Origin: ASV31 sp965229765 | GTDB taxonomy: Bacteria; Pseudomonadota; Alphaproteobacteria; Rhodobacterales; Rhodobacteraceae | Assembly (NCBI GenBank): GCA_965229765.1 | Contig: CBDDJT010000004.1 | Span: 1,364,001-1,428,000, forward strand | Length of the DNA stretch: 64,000 bases | Reading direction: 5' to 3' | In this document: positions 8,980 to 16,393 of the stretch, piece after piece | Layout: each line of letters starts with the position of its first letter | Numbering within the stretch: position 1 is the stretch's first letter | Notes under the pieces: generated by a model | Seen by the model: only the letters and a program-made list of their open reading frames with translations | Databases searched by the model: none | Told to the model about the DNA's origin: nothing | Program-made: the position numbers and the translations under genes

Positions 8980-9693
8980 ATGGAGGCTCAGCGCAGGTAT
9001 CCTGATTATTTGCTGGATCCTGAACACCTTCTCTACGTCGAGTGTTCGGACTGGGATAACACGGTAGCGAAGGTCTGGTTTGTGAATAACTCTGATGAAA
9101 CGATCGATTACGTCCGACCCGCCGGCTATCAATACGCAACTGCCGGAGATGACATCATACATCTATCGCAGGACGCCGGTGGCATTGAATATCGAGATGT
9201 GGCGCCCGGCGAGGCCGTTCTGATCGACCGTTACGACATGATATTCGATGGGGATTTCGTGTTCATCGCAGCGGTCGATGTGAAATCCAATGATCTCGGA
9301 GAAAGGCACCTTGCGAACTCAGCTGGCAAAGGGAACCCACCGAACGTGACGCTTCTGTGGAAGCCGTTGCCCGAAGAAATGAACGATCCAGACAAACCTG
9401 ATCAACTCCTCGATCCCGTGAAGGCCGCGCGAATCTACTGTGCCGAGAGCGGGCGACATATCGCCAATTCTGTGCCGATCAACAAAGGGGATCTCATGTA
9501 TGAAGCGGCCCCAAAACGCCTGATGTCGTGTGGTTTGCGCCTGGAACTGGAGAAACTGCGCAATGGGCACTCGACGAACTATCCTTTCGTCGCAGAGGAT
9601 GGTCGAGACGTATTCAGGACGCTGGATCTTGATCGAGCAGCCGGGTTTGCCCGGGGTCTGGTGCCTACCTCTCCCGCTGATCATCCCTCCTAA
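8980..9693 (+). CDS. Unrecognised cytosolic protein, 237 aa
   Basis: The frame begins with a very good ribosome site (AAAGGAGGTC just before ATG 8980) and encodes an acidic soluble protein without signal peptide or membrane helix. The N-terminal half is beta-rich (YVECSDWDNTVAKVWFVNN; PGEAVLIDRYDMI). I do not recognise a domain or catalytic motif. It is the last intact gene before the IS scar that begins near 9.8 kb, and follows the macrodomain-like gene by 102 bp on the same strand, so it may belong to that transcript. Confidence 0.55.
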   Translation: MEAQRRYPDYLLDPEHLLYVECSDWDNTVAKVWFVNNSDETIDYVRPAGYQYATAGDDIIHLSQDAGGIEYRDVAPGEAVLIDRYDMIFDGDFVFIAAVDVKSNDLGERHLANSAGKGNPPNVTLLWKPLPEEMNDPDKPDQLLDPVKAARIYCAESGRHIANSVPINKGDLMYEAAPKRLMSCGLRLELEKLRNGHSTNYPFVAEDGRDVFRTLDLDRAAGFARGLVPTSPADHPS

Positions 9694-9845
9694 CGTAGCG
9701 CTTGCTCAACCTTGACGAACAAGGTCGCTTGGCTATGCCGCCGGTCCCTCACGTGTTCGCCGACAAGGGCCAAGACAGCTGACCTGAGACCCGTTTCCTC
9801 CTCCGGTTTGAGGTAGAGTCCGTCCCAACGAAGGAGACGGACGGC

Positions 9846-9958
9846 ATGAAGAGATCACGGTTCACGGAGGAGCAGATCATCGCGATCCTGAAGCAGCAGG
9901 AGAACGGCGTGGCGACAGCGGACGTATGTCGCGAGCATGGGATCAGTTCGGCGACGTG
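9846..9958 (+). pseudogene. IS3-family OrfA, 5' fragment
   Basis: The first 37 codons read MKRSRFTEEQIIAILKQQEN and continue to HGISSATW, the classic N-terminal helix-turn-helix of an IS3-family OrfA. Homology stops abruptly after SAT, where unrelated sequence in the opposite orientation begins. The 60 bp upstream of the ATG (from about 9780) are probably the element's left end. It is a non-functional remnant, broken by a later IS-mediated event. Confidence 0.75.
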
Positions 9959-9986
9959 GCCTGCTGCTGGTTTCGTGGACACCGGG

Positions 9987-10073
9987 TTAGGTTTGCATAG
10001 CTCGGCCCTCGAACGCCATGGGGCTCAGGTAGCCCAGCTTCGAGTGGCGTCGCCTCGGATTGTAGAAGCGCTC
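9987..10073 (-). pseudogene. IS3-family OrfB, last 28 codons, inverted fragment
   Basis: On the minus strand the frame ERFYNPRRRHSKLGYLSPMA, ending in FEGRAMQT and a TAA at 9987, is the conserved C-terminus of an IS3-family transposase. The bases beyond its stop (9960-9986, TGTCCACGAAACCAGC on the minus strand) look like the terminal inverted repeat of that element. The fragment is wedged between the OrfA fragment at 9846 and an IS1111-type fragment at about 10076, so three IS events are stacked in 300 bp. Confidence 0.7.
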
Positions 10074-10156
10074 TGAACTGATGCGGTGGATGCCCCCACC
10101 CATCGGCATCTTGTATGCCATGACGGTTCTATGGGAACCAAGCGGAGGGCACGTCG

Positions 10157-10591
10157 GTGACGACGAAGATCAGCATTCTGGCGATCGACTTGGCGAAGGG
10201 CAGCTTTCAGGTCTGCGCCGTCGGACCAGATGGGGCTGTTGTATACAACCGGGCGCTGTCGCGGACACGGCTCGCAGCTCTGCCGGCCGAGCAAACGGCC
10301 TGCGTGGTGGCGATGGGGGCCTGCGCCACTTCGCATCATTGGGGTCGTGTGGCGCAACGGCACGGTCACAAGGTACGGCTCGTGCCGGCAGCCTACGTGA
10401 AGCCGTTCGTCAAGCGCCAGAAGAACGACCGTGCGGATGCGGAGGACATTGCCGAGGCGGCCTTGCGCCCGACCATGCGGTTTGTGGCGGTGAAGAGTGC
10501 CGACACCCAAGGGCAGGGACGCCGTGTGCGCGTCAGCCCCGACCGCGCGCGAGCACGGCCCGCAATGGCCGACGCCGTCTTCACCTGTTGA
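10157..10591 (+). pseudogene. IS110/IS1111-family transposase, N-terminal fragment
   Basis: The first ~118 codons match the complete transposase at 49524 almost residue for residue (KISILAIDLAKGSFQVCAVG; YVKPFVKRQKNDRADAE), so both derive from one IS type. After KSADTQG the frame departs from homology and ends early, removing most of the DEDD/Tnp_20 protein. The left end, TGATGCGGTGGATGCCCCCACC at about 10079, corresponds to that of the complete copy. The start here is GTG. The fragment is dead; the position just upstream of the sugar operon may have affected its promoter. Confidence 0.8.
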
Positions 10592-10677
10592 ACGTGACGG
10601 CGCGCCGTCCGGCCAGTTTGGCTTGCAACTTGCCTGAAACTTGATAAATATCTGATAAATAGTAATAAAAACATTTC

Positions 10678-10725
10678 TTGAGGTGCGTACCTCAAGAATT
10701 CCTAGACTTGAGGTGCGTACCTCAT
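10678..10725. promoter_or_regulatory. Two palindromic operators, 30 bp apart, before the sugar ABC operon
   Basis: Two copies of TTGAGGTGCGTACCTCA lie at 10678-10694 and 10708-10724. Each is a near-perfect 16-bp palindrome (TGAGGTGC|GTACCTCA, one mismatch) centred on CG. Central-CG palindromes are typical of LacI-family operators, and the 30-bp spacing equals about three helical turns, suiting cooperative binding. An AT-rich stretch (10641-10676) just upstream could hold the promoter. The likely binder is the LacI-family protein encoded at 18015 in the same operon (inference). Confidence 0.7.
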
Positions 10726-10787
10726 GTAGCCTCTGTTCATGCCGCGATTCGTCCAAGCACAAAGCGGCGGATAAACGGGAGGAATGA

Positions 10788-12107
10788 ATGTCTTATTCGA
10801 AACTGGCGACTGCCAGCGCCCTCGCAATTGCAGCCACAGGGGTTGCATCGGCGGCGCAGGCCGAGGACTTGACGCTGTGTTGGGCCGCCTGGGACCCCGC
10901 GAACGCACTGGTCGAACTGTCCAAGGAATTCGAGGCCCAGTCGGGCCACACCATGAACTTCGAGTTCGTGCCCTGGCCGAACTTTGCGGACCGGATGCTG
11001 AACGAATTGAACTCTGGCGGGAAGCTTTGCGACCTGCTCATTGGCGACAGCCAGTGGATCGGCGGCGGTGCCGAAAACGGTCACTACGTGAAACTGAACG
11101 ATTTCTTCGACGCCGAAGGCATCTCGATGGACGATTTCGCGCCCGCGACCGTCTATGCGTACTCGACCTGGCCGAAGGGGTCCCCGAACTACTATGCGCT
11201 GCCGGCGATGGGCGACGCGAACGGCTGGTTCTACCGCAAGGACTGGTTCGCGCGCGAAGACATCCAGGCCGCCTACAAGGCCGAGACCGGTCAGGACCTG
11301 CGCGAGCCGCAGTCCCAGAAAGAGCTGCTGCAAATCGCACAGTTCTTCCAGGAGCGCGAGATCGACGGAAAGACCGTATACGGTGCGGCGATCTTCACCG
11401 AGCGTGGCTCTGAAGGCATCACCATGGGGGTCACCTCGGCGCTGTATCCCTGGGGCTTCAAGTACGAGAACACGCCGGGTTCCTATGACATGGAAGGTGC
11501 GGTGAACTCGCCCGAGGCGGTCGAGGGGCTGGAATTCTACAAGGAATTCTACGAGACGGCGACGCCGCCCGGCTACACGAACTCGTACATGGGTGAATCG
11601 CTCGATGCCTTCAAATCGGGTCAGGTCGCCATGGCGATGAACTGGTTTGCCTTCTTTCCCGGCCTTTACGCCGATCCGGTCACAGGCGGCGACAAGATCG
11701 ACTTTTTCGTGAACCCGCCGCAGAACATCGCGGCCTCGACCCTTGGCGGGCAAGGCATCTCTGTCGTCAGCTACTCTGACAAGCAGGGTGCGGCGCTGGA
11801 GTACATCAAGTGGTTTGCCCAGCCCGACGTGCAGGCAAAGTGGTGGGAACTCGGCGGCTATTCGGCGCACAATTCGGTCCTTCAGGACCCGGGCTTTGTC
11901 GACAGCCAGCCCTTTGCGGGCGACTTCCTTGAAGCGATGGATGGCGTGCAGGATTTCTGGCAGGAGCCGGCCTACGCCGAACTTCTGCTTGCGATGCAAA
12001 AGCGCGTACATGACTATGTCGTGGCCGATCAGGGCACGGCACAGGAAGCGCTCGACAAGCTGATCGAGGACTGGACCGAGGTCTTCGAGGACGAAGGCAA
12101 GCTCTGA
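10788..12107 (+). CDS. ABC sugar/polyol transporter, periplasmic binding protein
   Basis: A 439-residue extracellular solute-binding protein of the MalE/UgpB type (family 1). Residues 1-25 are a signal peptide (MSYSKLATASALAIAATG, with cleavage after AQA). The mature protein begins EDLTLCWAAWDPANALVELS, and the family's hinge pattern is seen at VAMAMNWFAFFPGL. It would bind the substrate in the periplasm and deliver it to the permeases encoded next. It is the first gene of a long operon and is followed by a strong stem-loop, which usually keeps binding-protein mRNA in excess. The twin operator 63 bp upstream suggests induction by the substrate. The ligand is unknown; the linked kinase and dehydrogenase favour a short-chain sugar or polyol. 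Confidence 0.88.
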   Translation: MSYSKLATASALAIAATGVASAAQAEDLTLCWAAWDPANALVELSKEFEAQSGHTMNFEFVPWPNFADRMLNELNSGGKLCDLLIGDSQWIGGGAENGHYVKLNDFFDAEGISMDDFAPATVYAYSTWPKGSPNYYALPAMGDANGWFYRKDWFAREDIQAAYKAETGQDLREPQSQKELLQIAQFFQEREIDGKTVYGAAIFTERGSEGITMGVTSALYPWGFKYENTPGSYDMEGAVNSPEAVEGLEFYKEFYETATPPGYTNSYMGESLDAFKSGQVAMAMNWFAFFPGLYADPVTGGDKIDFFVNPPQNIAASTLGGQGISVVSYSDKQGAALEYIKWFAQPDVQAKWWELGGYSAHNSVLQDPGFVDSQPFAGDFLEAMDGVQDFWQEPAYAELLLAMQKRVHDYVVADQGTAQEALDKLIEDWTEVFEDEGKL

Positions 12108-12117
12108 GCTTACCGGT

Positions 12118-12144
12118 CGGTGCGCGGGTTCTGCCCGCGCACCG
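12118..12144 (+). other. Intercistronic stem-loop after the ABC binding-protein gene
   Basis: A perfect 11-bp stem, CGGTGCGCGGG paired with CCCGCGCACCG, closes a 5-base loop. It starts 10 bp after the binding-protein stop codon and has no T-tract, so it is more likely an mRNA-stabilising or attenuating hairpin than a full terminator. Confidence 0.75.
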
Positions 12145-12207
12145 TCGCAAGATACACGCGCCGGTGTGACTGATCCTGGCGCATGATCCAAAAGACAGGT
12201 CGAGCAC

Positions 12208-13155
12208 ATGTCAGACCGGACGATAGATCGCGTTGCCGCGGCGACGCCAACTCCAGTCGCGCGCAAAATCAGGGGGCTTTCCGATCGGGCCATCGCCTGG
12301 ATCTTTGTGTCTCCGACGATCTTCCTGCTGCTGGCGATCAACATCTTTCCGCTGATCTGGACCATCCGGCTGAGCTTTACCAATTATCGCGCGAACCGGC
12401 TGAACCGGGAAACCGAATTCATCGGTCTGCGAAATTACGAGCGGATCCTGACCGACAGCGACATCTGGCTGAACATGCAGGCCACCGCGCATTTCCTGTT
12501 CTGGACGATCTTCTTTCAGGTGCTTATCGGCTTTACGCTGGCCTGGCTGATCAACAAGAAATTCAAGGGCAACGACCTGTGGACGACGATCATCGTGCTG
12601 CCGATGATGCTGTCGCCGGCGGTGGTCGGCAACTTCTGGAAATTCCTCTACCAGCCGCAGATTGGCCTGTTCAACTACATCGTCAGTTTCTTCACCGGCA
12701 AGGACCCGTCCAGCTTCGAGATGCTGGGGCAGGTCAACCTGGCCCCTTGGTCCATCGTGATCGTCGATACCTGGATGTGGACACCCTTTGTCATGCTCAT
12801 TTGCCTCGCGGGGCTTCGCAGCATCCCCGACTACATCTACGAGGCGGCCGAGATCGACCGGGCGTCCAAGCTCCGCCAGTTCTTCACGATCACGGTTCCG
12901 ATGGTCCTGCCGTTCCTGATGCTGGCCGTTCTGTTCCGCGGAATCGAAAACTTCAAGATGTTCGATCTCGTCGTGCAGCTGACGGGGGGCGGTCCGGGAT
13001 CGGTGACAGAGCTTACGTCCATCAACCTCAAGCGTGAGGCGTTCGAGAAGTGGCGGACCGGGTATGCCTCTGCCTATGCGATCATCCTGTTCGTGACGGT
13101 CTTCGGCCTGGCCAGCATCTACGTCAAGGCCCTGAACAAGGTGAAAGAGAGATGA
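12208..13155 (+). CDS. ABC carbohydrate transporter permease 1 (MalF/UgpA type)
   Basis: A 315-residue inner-membrane protein with about six hydrophobic segments, the first at residues 29-52 (AWIFVSPTIFLLLAINIFPL). The EAA loop that contacts the ATPase is at YEAAEIDRASKLRQFFTITV (about residues 211-230). It pairs with the permease encoded next, with which it overlaps by ATGA (13152-13155), indicating coupled translation of the two channel subunits. Family and role are clear; substrate is set by the binding protein. Confidence 0.9.
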   Translation: MSDRTIDRVAAATPTPVARKIRGLSDRAIAWIFVSPTIFLLLAINIFPLIWTIRLSFTNYRANRLNRETEFIGLRNYERILTDSDIWLNMQATAHFLFWTIFFQVLIGFTLAWLINKKFKGNDLWTTIIVLPMMLSPAVVGNFWKFLYQPQIGLFNYIVSFFTGKDPSSFEMLGQVNLAPWSIVIVDTWMWTPFVMLICLAGLRSIPDYIYEAAEIDRASKLRQFFTITVPMVLPFLMLAVLFRGIENFKMFDLVVQLTGGGPGSVTELTSINLKREAFEKWRTGYASAYAIILFVTVFGLASIYVKALNKVKER

Positions 13156-14114
13156 GCAGCTACTCTGTCAACGAGGCCTCGAACCGCACCAAATGGTTCG
13201 CAGGCACGCTGGTCGTCCTTTATGCGCTGATCACGATGATCCCTCTGGTCTGGATCGCGATCACCGGGTTCAAGAGCCCCGCCGACGCCATCGCTTATCC
13301 CCCGAAATACATGATAGGTTCGGACAGCGAAGCCGGCTTCACGCCGACGCTTGAAGGCTACGTGAACCTTTTCACCACGCGGACGCGCCAGACCCAGGAA
13401 TTCCTTGACGCCAACCCGCCCCAGAACTGGGCGGATGACATCGTGCGCCAGTACGACATGGTGATTGTCGGTCCCTCGAAGTTCGGGCAACGTTTCCTGA
13501 ACTCGGTCATAATCGGCTTCGGCTCGACGTTTCTCAGCGTCTTTCTAGGCACGCTTGCAGCCTATGCCTTCAGCCGCTTCAAGATCCCGCTCGCGGACGA
13601 TCTGCTGTTCTTCATCCTGTCGACACGGATGATGCCGCCCATCGCCGTCGCGATCCCCATCTTCCTGATGTACCGCCAACTTGGTCTGTCGGACACGCAC
13701 CTGGGCATGATCCTGCTTTATACCGGCGTGAACATCTCGCTGGCCGTGTGGCTGCTGAAAAGCTTCATCGACGGCATCCCCACAGAATACGAAGAGGCGG
13801 CGCTGATCGACGGGTACACGCGCTTTCAGGCCTTCTACAAGGTTGTCCTGCCGCAGGCCGCGACCGGCATCGCATCGACCGCGATCTTCTGCCTGATCTT
13901 CGCCTGGAACGAATATGCCTTTGCCGTTCTGCTGACGACGGCCAGTGCCCAGACGGCGCCGCCATTCATCCCCACGATCATCGGCATCGGCGGTCTGGAC
14001 TGGCCTGCCATCGCGGCCGGGGTCACGATCTTCCTTCTGCCGGTCATGATCTTTACCATCCTGCTCAGGAAACACCTGCTGCGCGGGATCACTTTTGGAG
14101 CGGTCCGCAAATGA
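13152..14114 (+). CDS. ABC carbohydrate transporter permease 2 (MalG/UgpE type)
   Basis: A 320-residue partner permease with the first membrane span at residues 16-37 and an EAA loop at YEEAALIDGYTRFQAFYKVV (about residues 214-233). A periplasmic insertion of roughly 50 residues between the first spans (IGSDSEAGFTPTLEGYV to WADDIVRQYDMV) is longer than usual for MalG proteins. The ATG at 13152 overlaps the stop of the preceding permease, and its own stop overlaps the ATG of the following 62-residue protein, so the three are translationally chained. Confidence 0.9.
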   Translation: MSSYSVNEASNRTKWFAGTLVVLYALITMIPLVWIAITGFKSPADAIAYPPKYMIGSDSEAGFTPTLEGYVNLFTTRTRQTQEFLDANPPQNWADDIVRQYDMVIVGPSKFGQRFLNSVIIGFGSTFLSVFLGTLAAYAFSRFKIPLADDLLFFILSTRMMPPIAVAIPIFLMYRQLGLSDTHLGMILLYTGVNISLAVWLLKSFIDGIPTEYEEAALIDGYTRFQAFYKVVLPQAATGIASTAIFCLIFAWNEYAFAVLLTTASAQTAPPFIPTIIGIGGLDWPAIAAGVTIFLLPVMIFTILLRKHLLRGITFGAVRK

Positions 14115-14299
14115 ACAGCTTCGTGCAAGGTCTTCTCCGGCTGCGCCGCGGCCCTTGGGAAATGGTGGCAACCGTCACGATCGCGGTGGGCGTCTTCATG
14201 CTGATGCAGCCCTTCGTCATCTGGGCCTTCACCTATTCCTTCATTGTCACCCTCGTGGGCACGGTGATGTTCATCATCGTCAGCCATTTCCCGGAGTAG
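14111..14299 (+). CDS. Small membrane protein of the ABC importer, 62 aa
   Basis: A tiny protein with two predicted membrane helices (about residues 17-36, METVATVT-like through VFMLMQPFVIWAF, and 40-58, SFIVTLVGTVMFIIVSHF). Its ATG overlaps the permease stop (ATGA at 14111) and it is followed two bases later by the first ATPase gene, so it is certainly part of the transcript. Small membrane proteins at this position are known in glycerol-type ABC operons with two ATPases (DUF2160 proteins), but this sequence does not obviously match them. It may stabilise the permease pair. Confidence 0.65.
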   Translation: MNSFVQGLLRLRRGPWEMVATVTIAVGVFMLMQPFVIWAFTYSFIVTLVGTVMFIIVSHFPE

Positions 14300-14301
14300 G
14301 C

Positions 14302-15396
14302 ATGGCCCAGATCGTCATCAGGAACCTCAAGAAGCAGTTCGGGGACTTTACCGCGGTGCGCGAAAGCTCGTTCACCATCGAGGATGGAGAGTTCTTCATG
14401 CTCCTCGGCCCGTCGGGCTGCGGCAAGACGACGACGCTCAGGATGATTGCGGGGCTCGAACTTCCGACGTCGGGCGAGATCTATCTGGACGGCGAAGAGA
14501 TCTCTCAGCGGCCGCCATCGCAACGGGACATCGCCTTTGTCTTTCAGATGTTCGCGCTCTATCCGCATCTGAACGTCCGCAAGAACATCAGCTATCCCCT
14601 TGTCAGCCAGGGCATGTCGCGCAGCGCGGTCAAGTCGAAGGTCGCAGAGGTCGCCCGGATCCTCGGGATCGAAGATATCCTTGATCGCCCTGTCGGCGGG
14701 CTTTCGGGCGGGGACCGGCAACGGGTCGCCCTCGGCCGTGCGATCGTCCGAGAGCCCAAGGCTTTCATGATGGACGAACCGCTTGGCGCGCTCGACGCCG
14801 AGTTTCGCGAAAGGATGGCAGAAGAACTGCGCGCGCTTCATGACCGCATGGGCGCGACCACGGTCTACGTGACCCACGATCAGCTGGAGGCCATGCAGAT
14901 GGGCGACAAGATCGTGGTCATGAACAACGCCGTGGTCGAACAGTTCGGGACGCCGCAGGAAATCTACGACAAACCCGCGACCATGTTCGTGGCCGACTTC
15001 ATCGGATCGCCTTCGATGAATTTCCTGAAGTTCCACGGAAAGGTCGGCACCGGCGACAGGGGAATCTTCATGCACCAGACGACCCTTTCCGTCCCGCAGG
15101 CCCGAGAGCCCTTCGAGGGCGACATGGCGTTCGGCGTGCGGCCAGAACACATCCAGTTGTCCGATGCCGCGTCCTACCGGGGGGAAATCCTGGCGACGGA
15201 GTATCTTGGCACCACCCAGATCGTGACGCTCGACACCGCAGGTGGCGAGGTCAAGGCACGCATCTCGGCGCAACAGCCTGCCAGGGCCGGACAGCGCGTG
15301 GGGCTGGAGTTCAAGCCGGGCACCATCACGCTCTTTGATCGCCAGTCCGGGCGGGCGCTGAAATCCGAGTTGAACGAGGGCGTGCTCCATGGCTGA
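14302..15396 (+). CDS. ABC transporter ATP-binding protein 1 (MalK/UgpC type)
   Basis: A 364-residue ATPase. Walker A is GPSGCGKTT (about residues 37-45), the Q-loop lies at VFQMFALYPHL, the signature is LSGGDRQRVALGRA (D in place of the common Q), Walker B is FMMDEPLGALD and the switch His is VTHDQ. The last ~125 residues form the regulatory OB/TOBE domain (FGVRPEHIQL). It is encoded back-to-back with a second, different ATPase that overlaps its 3' end by 8 bp, suggesting that the importer uses a heterodimeric motor like the glycerol GlpS/GlpT pair. Confidence 0.9.
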   Translation: MAQIVIRNLKKQFGDFTAVRESSFTIEDGEFFMLLGPSGCGKTTTLRMIAGLELPTSGEIYLDGEEISQRPPSQRDIAFVFQMFALYPHLNVRKNISYPLVSQGMSRSAVKSKVAEVARILGIEDILDRPVGGLSGGDRQRVALGRAIVREPKAFMMDEPLGALDAEFRERMAEELRALHDRMGATTVYVTHDQLEAMQMGDKIVVMNNAVVEQFGTPQEIYDKPATMFVADFIGSPSMNFLKFHGKVGTGDRGIFMHQTTLSVPQAREPFEGDMAFGVRPEHIQLSDAASYRGEILATEYLGTTQIVTLDTAGGEVKARISAQQPARAGQRVGLEFKPGTITLFDRQSGRALKSELNEGVLHG

Positions 15397-16381
15397 AGTC
15401 ACGCTGGAAAACGTGTCCAAGGCCTTTGGCAAGACGCAGGCCGTCGACGACATCTCGATGACCATAGCGGATGGCGCATTCGTCGTGCTGCTGGGGCCGA
15501 CGGGCGCGGGCAAGACAACGATGCTCAGGCTGATCTCGGGCCTCGAAAAGCTCGATGCTGGGCGCATCCTGATCGGCGGACGCGATGTTGCCGCCGAAAC
15601 CCCGGCGCAGCGCGATGTCGCGATGGTCTTTCAGCAGTATTCGCTTTATCCGCACCTGACCGTGCGCGACAATCTTGCCTTTCCGCTGCGCTCCCCGATC
15701 CTGAAGACACCCGAAGACGTCATCACGAAGAAGGTCGCGCAGATCGCAGAGGTCCTGCAAATCCCGCACAAGCTGGACAACAAGGCAACGGCACTTTCCG
15801 GCGGTGAAATGCAACGGGTCTCGATCGGCCGGGCATTGGTGCGTGATCCGCAGATCTACCTGATGGACGAACCGCTTTCCTCGCTTGACGCAAAGCTGCG
15901 CGCGGATCTCCGGGTGGAATTGAAGCGCATTCAGGCAGACTTGGGTTCGACGCTGCTTTACGTGACCCACGACCAGATCGAAGCCATGACAATGGCGACC
16001 CATGTCGGCGTTCTCGAAGAGGGTCGTCTGGTGCAGTATGGCACACCGAAAGAGATCTACGAAGATCCGGCCAGCGTCTATGTCGCAAGTCGCCTTGGCC
16101 TGCCCCGGATCAACATACTGCCGGCAGAGCTTTTTCCGGGCCAGCACAAGAGTGTGCAGATCGGCCTTCGCCCCGAAAACATCCGCCAGGGCGACGGGAT
16201 AGAGGCGACTGTCGTGCGCTCGGAACACCTGGGCGATCAGACGCGGCTCCACCTGACCGTGAACGGGCACGCGATCACCACGCTGACCGATCCCCATCAG
16301 GACTATGCAAGCAACGCGACCATAAAGATCAGCCCGCAGAATCCATTGTATTTCGACGCTTCGGGCGCGCGGGTCACCTAA
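15389..16381 (+). CDS. ABC transporter ATP-binding protein 2 (MalK/UgpC type)
   Basis: A 330-residue ATPase with Walker A GPTGAGKTT, Q-loop VFQQYSLYPHL, signature LSGGEMQRVSIGRA, Walker B YLMDEPLSSLD and switch VTHDQ, followed by a shorter TOBE domain (IGLRPENIR). The ATG lies inside the last codons of the first ATPase gene, so translation is coupled. It is clearly paralogous to, not a copy of, its partner. Together they would energise import of the sugar or polyol through the two permeases. Confidence 0.9.
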   Translation: MAEVTLENVSKAFGKTQAVDDISMTIADGAFVVLLGPTGAGKTTMLRLISGLEKLDAGRILIGGRDVAAETPAQRDVAMVFQQYSLYPHLTVRDNLAFPLRSPILKTPEDVITKKVAQIAEVLQIPHKLDNKATALSGGEMQRVSIGRALVRDPQIYLMDEPLSSLDAKLRADLRVELKRIQADLGSTLLYVTHDQIEAMTMATHVGVLEEGRLVQYGTPKEIYEDPASVYVASRLGLPRINILPAELFPGQHKSVQIGLRPENIRQGDGIEATVVRSEHLGDQTRLHLTVNGHAITTLTDPHQDYASNATIKISPQNPLYFDASGARVT

Positions 16382-16393
16382 CGGAGGATAACC

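Noticed and set aside
10737..12383. Long minus-strand open frame (about 548 codons) opposite the ABC binding protein
   Set aside because: It is the antisense of a well-supported gene with signal peptide and family motifs; high-GC codon bias leaves the opposite strand open. Its product matches no family.
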